Assembly (NCBI GenBank): GCA_964526505.1
Contig: CAZGJC010000005.1
Coordinates: 1-61,663, forward strand
Reading direction: 5' to 3'
DNA: 61,663 bases
From: SVTX01 sp964526505
GTDB taxonomy: Bacteria > Bacillota > Clostridia > Oscillospirales > CAG-272
A program made the position numbers and the translations under genes. Shown here piece after piece: positions 1 through 8,593 of this stretch (the stretch's first letter is position 1; the number at the start of each line of letters is the position of its first letter). The notes under the pieces are model-generated. The model was not told the DNA's origin, searched no databases, and was given only the letters and a program-made list of their open reading frames with translations.

Positions 1-290
1 GGCCAACGAACGTTTACGTAGTACATTCCGCAACGTGTAGCCTCTTCTTTAATTGCTTCAGCAGCCTGCTTTTTTGTGCCGACAAAGAGAATGTTACCGT
101 TCTGAGCGGAAAGTTCACGAACAAACATATAAGCCTCTTCGAACTTTTTCACAGTCTTTTGAAGGTCGATGATGTAGATGCCGTTTCTCTCTGTGAAAAT
201 GTATTCCTGCATCTTAGGATTCCATCTTCTTGTGTGGTGTCCGAAATGAACGCCTGCTTCAAGCAATTGCTTGATTGAAATAATAGACAT
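1..290 (-). CDS. rpsB: 30S ribosomal protein S2, N-terminal part
   Basis: Partial gene running off the left edge; about 96 N-terminal residues are present. The translation begins MSIISIKQLLEAGVHFGHHT and continues with RRWNPKMQEYIF and GNILFVGTKKQA, the hallmark N-terminal signature of ribosomal protein S2. S2 is an essential 30S subunit protein bound late in assembly next to S1. The start is fixed by an AAGGAGG site about 8 bases upstream of ATG. A sigma-A promoter and a roughly 125-base leader lie upstream. In Bacillota rpsB is normally followed by tsf; that gene would lie outside the window. Confidence 0.97.
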   Translation of the reverse strand, partial: MSIISIKQLLEAGVHFGHHTRRWNPKMQEYIFTERNGIYIIDLQKTVKKFEEAYMFVRELSAQNGNILFVGTKKQAAEAIKEEATRCGMYYVNVRW

Positions 291-415
291 ATTTATGTCC
301 TCCTTCGGTTTTTCCACCACAGATGTTTAACGAAATGATCTTGAAACAAATCAAGACACCGATAACGTATCATAACCACCTGTGTGTGTATTATTTTTAT
401 GTGTTTTACACATAC
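291..415 (-). promoter_or_regulatory. rpsB 5' leader with hairpins
   Basis: The region between the inferred transcription start (about 415) and the rpsB ATG is an untranslated leader. On the minus-strand RNA it holds a perfect 6-bp hairpin right at the 5' end (398-414) and another perfect 6-bp hairpin (339-356). The sequences CACAG (pairing segment 380-384) and CUGUG (318-322) can close these into a multi-branch fold that ends shortly before the ribosome binding site. Ribosomal protein operons are often controlled by protein binding to such leaders; that S2 binds here is inference only. Confidence 0.4.
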
Positions 416-421
416 TTGAAT

Positions 422-450
422 ATTGTACCATATTTTAAAAATTCACGCAA
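422..450 (-). promoter_or_regulatory. sigma-A promoter of rpsB
   Basis: On the minus strand TTGCGT (445-450), a 17-base spacer and TACAAT (422-427) form a good vegetative promoter pointing at rpsB. Confidence 0.75.
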
Positions 451-498
451 GTGATTTTTTAATTATTTACAATTTGTTTACATTCTCAACTGATATAA

Positions 499-780
499 TT
501 ATTTTTTCTTTTTTCTCTTTTTTTCGCAGCAGAAAGTTTCTGCGGAATGGAGTTTAACTAGTATCGTATCTTCCCCTATGCATTCTATTTTGCTCCAAGG
601 TATAATATATTCTTCATGCTTGCCCCAAAAAGGTAAACCATTACAAGATGCAACTATAATTGATAAAATTTGACAACATTCCATATCAAACTCAAAATCG
701 GTCGGATATCCTATTTTTTCGCCGTTGCAAATATTAACCACTTCAAGTTCTCGTAGATCTTCGGTACTGAATTTACGCAT
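499..780 (-). CDS. YlmC/YmxH family PRC-barrel protein
   Basis: A 93-residue protein with the YlmC/YmxH pattern: DLRELEVVNICNGEKIGYPTD near the N terminus, then a hydrophobic strand and the closing IIPWSKIECIGEDTILVKL. The family is a small PRC-barrel-like fold, sporulation-associated in Bacilli and Clostridia, of unclear biochemical role. The C-terminal 15 residues are Cys/Lys rich (FCCEKKRKKKK), an extension of unknown use. The ATG follows a GAGGTG site that is buried in the 3' arm of a long hairpin. The gene lies 52 bases downstream of the P-type-ATPase-like gene and 208 bases upstream of rpsB, all on the minus strand. Confidence 0.8.
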   Translation of the reverse strand: MRKFSTEDLRELEVVNICNGEKIGYPTDFEFDMECCQILSIIVASCNGLPFWGKHEEYIIPWSKIECIGEDTILVKLHSAETFCCEKKRKKKK

Positions 781-786
781 AAAAAC

Positions 787-826
787 ACCTCACTCTCACA
801 TTTAAAATTATATGCGAGAGCGAGGT
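787..826 (-). terminator. hairpin with U tract that includes the RBS of the YlmC/YmxH gene
   Basis: On the minus-strand RNA positions 826-812 pair with 801-787 in a 15-bp stem with a 10-base loop. Two of the pairs are G-U, so on the plus strand the same positions would be A-C mismatches. The stem is followed by G and five U residues, then directly by the AUG of the downstream gene. It looks like an intrinsic terminator for the long operon, but its 3' arm carries the GAGGUG ribosome binding site, so it could also act as an attenuator or translational switch. Confidence 0.65.
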
Positions 827-832
827 ATATTA

Positions 833-3592
833 TCATTTTGCAATTTGGTATTTTTTAACCTTTGATATTTTTGAATATGTAATGTTCGAAAGTATATTTA
901 TACATACAAATATCGGCAACAGTATAAATGACAGTGCATCGAAACATTCTCCGTACAGCACATTTGAAATATTTTGAAGCAATAGAAGTATATTATATTG
1001 TTCGTCTTGAAATATTTTATCGGCTATAAAAAGAGACAGTGATAAAACGAATATCAGAAAAATCAAAAGTATGAAAATGAAAATTAAAATCTTAATATAT
1101 TTTGACCTCGAATTTTCGTTTGAATATTCACGGCTGTATGAAATTAAGCGATATATCGAAACAAACGAAAGTCCTACAAAAGTAACAAAAGACACGTCAT
1201 TGACATTTAAAACACCAAAAATCGTCAGCAAAAATGCTATTATCGAATATAAAACAAGACCTCCCGCAAAGATAATCACTTTGACAACAGATGTTTTTAG
1301 TAATGCCTTTGGAAAAGCAATATAATTCCTTTCCTTTTTCTCAAAAAATCCCGGTACCGGTATATTATTTGAAAAAGCATATAGCCCTATACATATTACA
1401 AATAAATACGATATAAGCATTTGAGATGTATTTATGAAAGCAACACCTGACAGCACCGTTGAAAATGATAAAACGAAAAATGACATTACAGCGAAAAGTA
1501 CGTATTTCAAAAAATATGCAAAATTTATATATCCCGATGAAACAGCGTTCGCTGCATCAAGAATTCCGGAAATTCCGCCGTGTTCTTGTGAACGTTCTAC
1601 GAGTAGGTCTGCCATCGCACGAGTTTTTTGTGATGAAATTTGTGAATTATCATCACCACATTCCGGGAATGATTCATACATCGAAGTAAGATATTCTTTT
1701 GAATCGTATTTAATATTGTTACAGGTAACGGATATATCCGACAGAGCCATTATACCGCTAAATTTATTATCTACTCCGTAGGATACTATCGTTTTGCCGA
1801 CCTTTTTCATATGATTGAGCAACTTGGAATAATCACTCACATCAAATCCCAAATAAACATTATATTTGCCATAATTTGCGGTTATGTCTTTATTCAACTT
1901 GCGAAATTCCGATGCGAATGCGATTGACTTATCTGACGAAGAAGAAATCAATCCACAAGACATAAGATAATTTATATTTTCGGCACTTTCCTCGAACATA
2001 AATGACGTAATGCATATTCCCATTTGTCTACAACGTTCCAAGGCATAACACATATCATCAACTATATGCTCTTCAAACGAAATAATACCTTCAAGGGTTG
2101 ATTTTTCGTGTCCATCCGACTCATTTGATATTACAAATACAAGTTTTTCTCCGCAACTTTCGCATGCGTCAACATAATCAAAAATCTTTTTTTGTATGGT
2201 TTGATCGATAGGAACCACCATATCGCCAACGCTCATCAATCGACATTTCGAGACGACGCTTGAATTCTGAGAAATTGTTATTTTGGTTTCGAATTTATAT
2301 GAATTTTGTGACGATACATCATCTGTTATGTAATATTGAGAATTTATTTTCAGATTTGCACCCTCTGTATCGAATTCCATATCAGACATAAAATCTTCAA
2401 GAGACCTCTTGTAAAAATCCATTCCATGACATTCCATAGTTGATGTTGCCATCAGATAAGTGTATATATACTCACACAAACGGTAAGTCCTATCAGGTTT
2501 GGATTTGATTATTTGATAATCCAGACGCCTTCCTGACAAAAAAACGCTTGAAACATGCAACTTTCCATCCGTAATTCCTGCTCTTCCGAGCAATACGATA
2601 TCAGAATATAATGTCATAACATCTATGACACGATTTTTTTTCACAACAATACCGTCTGAGAGCCTATCGATAGAACTCTTAAATATAATTTTGCTCCACA
2701 AATCGATGGCATTAGATGAAATATACAGAACGGACGAAAGAAGCAGGAGAAGTATTTCCGAAAAATTTTTGTTATTCAAAGTAACCATCCCCGCAAACGC
2801 CATAAAAACCAACGCAAGCGATGCAATCACACAAATCTTCCGGGCTTGTTCCATAAATCTTGAAATAATATCGGGGCGTTTGATGTCTCCCGACATTGCT
2901 CCGTCATTCAAACGTTCATATAGACTCACCTCTTCCGACGTTCTTATAGCAAATGCACGACCCGTACCGGACACAATTATGCTTCCCGCATACAAAATTT
3001 CCTTTACGCACGATTCGCCTTTCAAATTTGTATTTTTAAAATCACGAATTTTTCTTGTTAAATTTCCGTGCGTATCACAAGAAAATTCATATACCGAAAG
3101 TTCTGCGGAAGAAAGCACAACAGCATCGCAGGTTATTATATCGCCTGCACCGAATATTATCAAATCACCATTTGCAATATTCTGACTTGATGTGTATTTC
3201 AAACATCCCGAGCGTATTATTTTTACTGTTGGATTTGAATACAATGCGATTTTTTCTTTTGTACGTGATGCAATTAAATTTCCAATTCCCAAAATAATGA
3301 CATTTACAGCAAGCAACACGAGAGTAATAATCCCAAGATACTGTGCACCATTGCAAATGGCAAATATAGATATGGTCATGTAAAGTATAACAAATATACT
3401 CAACACCGGGTTCAAAATCAAAGAAAACACGTTACTTTTTCGGGGACAGTACAGTGGCGATCTGTTTTTTATACCGTTTCTACGTTGCTCATCTATTCTT
3501 ATATTTGCCTCTGCATGTGAAAGTCCGTCAGTGGCAGAAGTATTAAGTTTTTGTTCGAGTTCATCCACACTCATTTCGAGCCACTTATCCAT
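833..3592 (-). CDS. P-type ATPase-like membrane protein lacking catalytic motifs (probable pseudoenzyme)
   Basis: A 919-residue protein with the layout of a P2-type cation ATPase. There is an N-terminal cation-ATPase domain (WLEMSVDELEQKLNTS, then GLSHAEANIRI), a transmembrane pair at about 55-110 and an actuator domain with KGES at 191-194 in place of TGES. A second membrane pair lies near 252-298, followed by a large cytoplasmic P/N region and about six C-terminal helices. The phosphorylation motif DKTGT is replaced by LLGRAGITDG at about 334-343, so there is no acceptor Asp. The PEGLP helix, the TGD motif and the GDGxND hinge are also lost; SYGVDNKFSG stands near residue 600 where the hinge should be. 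The reading frame is intact over 2.7 kb, so this is not ordinary decay. It cannot be expected to pump ions by the usual cycle. It follows the ClpE-like gene by 21 bases (RBS AGAAGG) and is probably the last long gene of that operon. Confidence 0.75.
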   Translation of the reverse strand: MDKWLEMSVDELEQKLNTSATDGLSHAEANIRIDEQRRNGIKNRSPLYCPRKSNVFSLILNPVLSIFVILYMTISIFAICNGAQYLGIITLVLLAVNVIILGIGNLIASRTKEKIALYSNPTVKIIRSGCLKYTSSQNIANGDLIIFGAGDIITCDAVVLSSAELSVYEFSCDTHGNLTRKIRDFKNTNLKGESCVKEILYAGSIIVSGTGRAFAIRTSEEVSLYERLNDGAMSGDIKRPDIISRFMEQARKICVIASLALVFMAFAGMVTLNNKNFSEILLLLLSSVLYISSNAIDLWSKIIFKSSIDRLSDGIVVKKNRVIDVMTLYSDIVLLGRAGITDGKLHVSSVFLSGRRLDYQIIKSKPDRTYRLCEYIYTYLMATSTMECHGMDFYKRSLEDFMSDMEFDTEGANLKINSQYYITDDVSSQNSYKFETKITISQNSSVVSKCRLMSVGDMVVPIDQTIQKKIFDYVDACESCGEKLVFVISNESDGHEKSTLEGIISFEEHIVDDMCYALERCRQMGICITSFMFEESAENINYLMSCGLISSSSDKSIAFASEFRKLNKDITANYGKYNVYLGFDVSDYSKLLNHMKKVGKTIVSYGVDNKFSGIMALSDISVTCNNIKYDSKEYLTSMYESFPECGDDNSQISSQKTRAMADLLVERSQEHGGISGILDAANAVSSGYINFAYFLKYVLFAVMSFFVLSFSTVLSGVAFINTSQMLISYLFVICIGLYAFSNNIPVPGFFEKKERNYIAFPKALLKTSVVKVIIFAGGLVLYSIIAFLLTIFGVLNVNDVSFVTFVGLSFVSIYRLISYSREYSNENSRSKYIKILIFIFILLIFLIFVLSLSLFIADKIFQDEQYNILLLLQNISNVLYGECFDALSFILLPIFVCINILSNITYSKISKVKKYQIAK

Positions 3593-3613
3593 ATACCTTC
3601 TCCAAATGCAAAA

Positions 3614-5971
3614 TTAAAGACATTCTATTGCAAGTTTGCCGTTATTAACATAAATTTTTGCAACACTTATTTTTTTGTCATAATCGGAAATAATAATTTC
3701 CGCCAGTAAATCTTCAATATTCTTCTGAATATACCGTCTCATATTTCTTGCTCCGAATTTTTCTGAATATGATTTTTCGGCAACAAGTGTTGTGGCATCA
3801 TCTGTAACTTCGAGAGTAATTCCTTTGTCAGACAAGAGTTCTGACAATTGTCCGAGCATTATTTTTGCAATTTGTATGAAATTGTCTTTCGTGAGTCTGT
3901 TAAACGTTATTATTTCATCAACACGATTGATAAACTCGGGACGCAAAAAAGCAGAAAGTGCTTTTTCGGTATTTTCATTTGCCGTTATTACATCATTTGA
4001 CGAAAAACCGACGACACCGGCACTTCTTTCAGAACCTGCGTTTGTTGTCATAACGATTACCGTATTTTCAAAATTAACAGTTCGTCCCTGTGCATCGGTA
4101 ATCCTGCCGTCATCAAGAATTTGCAAAAGTATGTTCAATACATCGGGATGTGCTTTTTCAATTTCATCGAAAAGTACTACCGAATACGGTTTACGCCTGA
4201 TTTTTTCTGTCAGCTGTCCGGCATCGTCATACCCAACATACCCCGGAGGCGATCCGATAATTCTCGATACCGCATGCTTTTCCATAAATTCTGACATATC
4301 GAGTCTTATAAGATTCTCAGGGGAATTGAACAGATCCGACGCAAGTGTTTTTACAAGTTCTGTTTTTCCTACGCCGGTGGGACCCGCAAATATAAATGAC
4401 ACAGGTTTTCGTTTGTAGGAAATTCCCGCTCTGTTTCTCTTTACAGCCTTTGCAACTGCATCTACCGCCTGATCTTGACCCACAACATGTGATTTGAGGC
4501 GTTCTGCAAGATTATCTATTTTTTTATATTCATTTTCAGTTATTGAAGTTGCAGGGATTCCCGTCCAAGTTTCAATTACTTTTGCAATATTCTCCTCAGA
4601 AAGAGCGATTTTATCGCATTCCGCCTCCAATTCTCCAAGACGTGCGGAAAGTTTCATTTCTTCCGATTGTATTGTTGCGATTTTTTCGTATTTTTTCTGA
4701 CTTTCGGAATCATCATTAGTTATCTCGTTTTCAATAGACTCACGTTCCTGTTTCAATGACAACAGTCGATCGTGAATATCAAGCGATTCGTTGATAGATG
4801 CTGATGAGAGCGAAAGTTGAGAAGCGGCCTCATCAAGTAAGTCAATCGCTTTATCGGGCAGATACCTGTCTGTTATATATCTTTCCGAAAGTATAACCGT
4901 CCGTTTTAAAATACTTTGCGGTATGTGTATCCTATGAAATGTTTCATAATAATGCGAAATACCTTCAAGCATTTTAACGGCATCATCAATAGACGGTTCA
5001 TTAACGGTAACAGGTTGAAATCTTCTTTCAAGTGCCGAGTCTTTTTCAATAAATTTACGGTATTCGTTTAAAGTTGTGGCACCTATAACCCTGACCTCCC
5101 CTCTGGACAACGCAGGTTTAAGTATATTAGCCGCATTAACGCTTCCCTCGCCACCTCCGGTTCCAACTATATTATGGAGTTCGTCTATAACCAGTATAGC
5201 ATTTCCGCAGTCTCTAACTTCGGAAAGAAGCCCCAATATACGTGATTCAAATTGACCCCTGAACTGTGTGCCGGCAACGAGAGCGGTTAAGTCAACGAGA
5301 TAAATTTCCTTGTTTTTCAAAAGATAAGGAACATTTCCCTCCGCTATTCTTATGGCAAGACCCTCTGCAATCGCAGTTTTTCCAACTCCCGGTTCTCCAA
5401 TTAAACAGGGATTGTTTTTTTGCCTCCGACAAAGTATTTGTATAACTCTGTCAGTTTCGGTTTTCCTGCCAACAATCTCATCTAACTTTCCACGACGTGC
5501 GTATTCAGTAAGATTTCTGCAATACGACGTTAGATATTTATATTGCTTTTTTTGAGTGCTTTTATCGTTTTTTTCTCGTGTTTTTTTAGTGATGTCCGCA
5601 TTTTCCTGCAAGCTTTCATCTCTCCTTTGCATTGGCAGATTTCCACCAATCATGTCCGAAAGCCCGCTGTCCTTGAATAGTTTTTGAAAATCAATTGCAG
5701 GTGCAACCGCATCACTATCACCTGAATCACTGTCATTTTCATCATCAAAATCGGAATTTCCGAGAACTTCCCCGAGTTCGTTTTCAAGATTTTCTATTTG
5801 ATCGGGAGATATGCCCATTTTTTTATACATATCCCCCATCATATTTTCAACAGGAAGACCGAGTTCCTTGGCACACTGAACGCACAATCCCTCGGATTTC
5901 TTCTCATTATTTTCAACTTTGGTGACAAAAATCACCGCCATACGCTTATGGCATCTTGAACATTTTATCAT
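3614..5971 (-). CDS. ClpE-like Clp protease ATP-binding subunit (AAA+ unfoldase)
   Basis: A 785-residue HSP100 protein. It starts with a McsA/ClpE-type zinc finger (C4, C7, C30, C33) instead of the usual Clp N domain, followed by a low-complexity acidic stretch around residues 75-90. The first AAA+ module has Walker A GEPGVGKT at 192-199 and Walker B VIDELHN. A UVR-type coiled-coil middle region sits near 400-470. The second AAA+ module has GPTGVGKT near 528 and VVLFDEIEKAHPDV. A VGF tripeptide in AGVVGFSSN matches the ClpP-docking loop, so it should feed substrates to ClpP. The architecture resembles ClpE more than ClpC. No CtsR gene or CtsR-like operator is visible nearby; the gene sits inside the ruvC-led operon, 16 bases after CvpA. 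Confidence 0.9.
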   Translation of the reverse strand: MIKCSRCHKRMAVIFVTKVENNEKKSEGLCVQCAKELGLPVENMMGDMYKKMGISPDQIENLENELGEVLGNSDFDDENDSDSGDSDAVAPAIDFQKLFKDSGLSDMIGGNLPMQRRDESLQENADITKKTREKNDKSTQKKQYKYLTSYCRNLTEYARRGKLDEIVGRKTETDRVIQILCRRQKNNPCLIGEPGVGKTAIAEGLAIRIAEGNVPYLLKNKEIYLVDLTALVAGTQFRGQFESRILGLLSEVRDCGNAILVIDELHNIVGTGGGEGSVNAANILKPALSRGEVRVIGATTLNEYRKFIEKDSALERRFQPVTVNEPSIDDAVKMLEGISHYYETFHRIHIPQSILKRTVILSERYITDRYLPDKAIDLLDEAASQLSLSSASINESLDIHDRLLSLKQERESIENEITNDDSESQKKYEKIATIQSEEMKLSARLGELEAECDKIALSEENIAKVIETWTGIPATSITENEYKKIDNLAERLKSHVVGQDQAVDAVAKAVKRNRAGISYKRKPVSFIFAGPTGVGKTELVKTLASDLFNSPENLIRLDMSEFMEKHAVSRIIGSPPGYVGYDDAGQLTEKIRRKPYSVVLFDEIEKAHPDVLNILLQILDDGRITDAQGRTVNFENTVIVMTTNAGSERSAGVVGFSSNDVITANENTEKALSAFLRPEFINRVDEIITFNRLTKDNFIQIAKIMLGQLSELLSDKGITLEVTDDATTLVAEKSYSEKFGARNMRRYIQKNIEDLLAEIIISDYDKKISVAKIYVNNGKLAIECL

Positions 5972-5987
5972 AAATCTAAACTCAACC

Positions 5988-6473
5988 TCACGTTAAAACA
6001 TCTTTTATAAAACCGAAAATATTTGATTCGGCGACAAATTTGAATATATATGAGTTATTATACACTTCCTCAAATGAACTTTTTCCGCTCACTTCACTTA
6101 AAGTCGAAAGTAAACTGTGAAGAGGAACAGAAATAAGTGATATGGTAATTATCCCGAGAACAACACCGATGAGAATACCGAAAAGTTTATCCAACGTACT
6201 TATAATCGGAATTTTTATCTTTTTTACAATAGCCATAATTATTGTCGCTACTACATATGTGACAACAAAAACAGCAATATATCCCAAAATTCCGGATAAC
6301 GCACCCCCGTCTCCAACGGATTTTCCGATGGTTGGACCGAGTAATAGTGCCAGAATAAGCGAAATTGCGATACGTGCGATTCCGAGTACAACGCCGGTAA
6401 GCCCACGTTTCCAACCGAAAATAACTTGAAGTACGAATACCGCAACTAAAATTATGTCAATTGCCAAACTCAT
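5988..6473 (-). CDS. CvpA family membrane protein
   Basis: A 161-residue protein with four predicted transmembrane segments (about 4-24, 28-47, 62-84 and 100-122). It has the CvpA signature DIILVAVFVLQVIFGWKRGL at the N terminus and LDKLFGILIGVVLGII in the last helix. CvpA proteins are linked to colicin V production and envelope homeostasis in proteobacteria; their role in Clostridia is not established. A clear AAGGAG site precedes the ATG. The gene lies 11 bases downstream of the DUF5711 gene, and this pairing suggests a shared envelope role. Confidence 0.85.
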   Translation of the reverse strand: MSLAIDIILVAVFVLQVIFGWKRGLTGVVLGIARIAISLILALLLGPTIGKSVGDGGALSGILGYIAVFVVTYVVATIIMAIVKKIKIPIISTLDKLFGILIGVVLGIITISLISVPLHSLLSTLSEVSGKSSFEEVYNNSYIFKFVAESNIFGFIKDVLT

Positions 6474-6484
6474 ATTTTAACTCC

Positions 6485-7804
6485 TTATTCGATATCAAAG
6501 TATATACCCCGTGATTCGGTGCAAAGTAATACACGGTTTTTGTTGCATACAAGAATTTTACCGAAAGTATCATCACTGCTTTTTGAAACGGTTATTTTGG
6601 TCTTGTAATTGAATTTACTTATGCCATCATTGGTCAAAAGGAAAACATAATCTCCAAACGCCTGCATATCGGTAAAATTGCCTCTTATTTTGCCGTTGTA
6701 AATAATTTTTGCATTCTTATTTAACACAACGAGCGTATTCTGACCGTTAACCAAATCATCTTGGAACATCAGTGAAACAATATTTTCTGTGTAAGATAAG
6801 TTTGCAATTTGGTTACCGTCATACCTGTATTCACCCTTTAACTTTCCTTTTAACGAGTATGTACGAACACAGTCGGAACATATCACCGCTATACGATTTT
6901 CGTCAAGAATGGCACATGTGTAGGGCGTAACTTCTCCAATATCAAATTGAGAATATACTTTGCCTTTATTTTTTTTCAGTACCGTGATTTGTGTTGTCGT
7001 GCTTCCGCCATCAATTGATATTCCGACAACAGCGGTATATTTACAGTTTTTCGAACTTGTTACCGATACAACATATTTATTTGTTGAATATGTGCTTATT
7101 TCTTCGAGTTTATTACTATATCGATGTATTACAGAGTTGTAATCATCAGATTTTACAGCAACCGAAAAACCACCGTCCGATGATGTGGCAACATTCGCAA
7201 TTTGACCGTCAAAATTTATTGTGGTTAACTTTTTAAATGAGTTGTATACGGAAAGTTTTGTCCCACCAAGATCGTAAACAATCATATACTTGTTTGACGT
7301 AACTATTACAGGGTTTGCAAACACATCCCCTGATGTAAGAGTAACTCTACCGGTTGCGTTAAATAGTTTTATTTCACTGTTACAAGCAACGGCAAGACCT
7401 TTTTTATACAATGCGTAATCACATGCGGTATCAGTCTGAGAATAATTTAAAACGTTTGCCTGAGTTTCGGCATACGAATTCATATACCCTATATCTTTTG
7501 CCATATAATAAAGATTATCTATATCCATTCTTCCGGCACTGAACATCACCCCCAAAAGAATTGCAATGATAAGACAAACGATTAAAAATATTTTTAAAAA
7601 ATTAAGTTTAAGTGCATATTCGGCATACCCCTCGTCAGAACCACATCTTGCCTTGATTGATGCCTTATTTTTCGAGATGATTTTTTTTACCGGTGCAAGT
7701 TGCTCGAATTTTTCCATTGTGTATGTCAAAAAAAACATGGCACGACTTACAAACGGCTTTTTATTTTTTGATTTTTTGATGTTTTTCAATTCTGAATTTC
7801 TCAC
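6485..7804 (-). CDS. DUF5711-like membrane-anchored beta-propeller protein
   Basis: A 439-residue protein: a basic cytoplasmic N terminus of about 65 residues, one transmembrane helix (about 70-92) and a large extracytoplasmic domain of short beta-rich repeats (for example KYMIVYDLGGTKLSVYNSF). The repeats resemble a WD40/PQQ-like beta-propeller. This layout and the CvpA neighbour match the DUF5711 family of Clostridia, whose function is unknown. The start is a GTG preceded by GAGGGGGTG, which is more convincing than any downstream ATG. The gene lies 21 bases downstream of truA in the same operon. Confidence 0.65.
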   Translation of the reverse strand: MRNSELKNIKKSKNKKPFVSRAMFFLTYTMEKFEQLAPVKKIISKNKASIKARCGSDEGYAEYALKLNFLKIFLIVCLIIAILLGVMFSAGRMDIDNLYYMAKDIGYMNSYAETQANVLNYSQTDTACDYALYKKGLAVACNSEIKLFNATGRVTLTSGDVFANPVIVTSNKYMIVYDLGGTKLSVYNSFKKLTTINFDGQIANVATSSDGGFSVAVKSDDYNSVIHRYSNKLEEISTYSTNKYVVSVTSSKNCKYTAVVGISIDGGSTTTQITVLKKNKGKVYSQFDIGEVTPYTCAILDENRIAVICSDCVRTYSLKGKLKGEYRYDGNQIANLSYTENIVSLMFQDDLVNGQNTLVVLNKNAKIIYNGKIRGNFTDMQAFGDYVFLLTNDGISKFNYKTKITVSKSSDDTFGKILVCNKNRVLLCTESRGIYFDIE

Positions 7805-7825
7805 GCCGGCACCCCCTCTTATTGT

Positions 7826-8584
7826 TCAATACTCCACTTTGTTCAAATATAACCCATATGCCGGTGCCGTCATACCGGCACGACTTCTGTCATGAGAATT
7901 TATTATATCATTTATTTCATCAGGAGAAATTTTGTTCTCCGCCACAAATAAAAGCGTTCCGACAATAATTCTCACCATATTATATAAAAAACCGTCCGCC
8001 GCAACTTTAAATATCAAAGTGTCTCCGACTCTTTCTACGTTTGCGTAATAAATTGTCCTAATTGTGTTTTCAACTTTTGAGCCGTTAGCCATAAAAGACA
8101 AAAAATCATGTGTACCAACAAGTTGTTCTGCCGCATCGTTCATATTTTTTAATGAATCGGAAGATATTGTTTTCGGATAATGCAAACTTCTTCCTTCCTC
8201 AAATGGATTTCGGTGACGTCGGTTGTATATTCGATAAATGTATTCTTTGTATTTCACATCATATCTCGGGTGAAAATTTTCCTCTCTCCATTCCGCATGC
8301 CATACCGATATATCTTCCGGTAAATGAGCACAAAATGCATTCGGAATTTTTTCAATCGATATATGTGTTTTCAAATAATTTGTGTTCTTTTGGGTAACCG
8401 TTGCACAAAACATATTTGCGTGAACGCCTCTATCGGTCCTGCTACAACCTGTTATATCACATTCAACGCCGAATATTTCATATGATGCACGGCACAATTC
8501 GCTCTGAACCGTTCGCAAATTTCCTTGGACCTGATATCCAAAAAAATCCTTGCCAGAATAAGTTAAATAAATAAGTAACTTCAT
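7826..8584 (-). CDS. truA: tRNA pseudouridine(38-40) synthase
   Basis: A 252-residue protein that isomerises uridines 38, 39 and 40 in the tRNA anticodon arm. The catalytic motif GCSRTDRGVHA with Asp51 is present, as are the N-terminal FFGYQVQ segment and the C-terminal FLYNMVRIIVGTLL motif that shapes the active site. Length is normal for bacterial TruA. It follows ecfT by nine bases without an obvious ribosome binding site, suggesting translational coupling. The ecfA1-ecfA2-ecfT-truA order is the conserved Bacillota arrangement. Confidence 0.96.
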   Translation of the reverse strand: MKLLIYLTYSGKDFFGYQVQGNLRTVQSELCRASYEIFGVECDITGCSRTDRGVHANMFCATVTQKNTNYLKTHISIEKIPNAFCAHLPEDISVWHAEWREENFHPRYDVKYKEYIYRIYNRRHRNPFEEGRSLHYPKTISSDSLKNMNDAAEQLVGTHDFLSFMANGSKVENTIRTIYYANVERVGDTLIFKVAADGFLYNMVRIIVGTLLFVAENKISPDEINDIINSHDRSRAGMTAPAYGLYLNKVEY

Positions 8585-8593
8585 AACAATTTA

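Noticed and set aside
3614..5971. CtsR or heat-shock control of the ClpE-like gene
   Set aside because: The gene is internal to an operon and no CtsR heptad repeat or CIRCE element is visible upstream.
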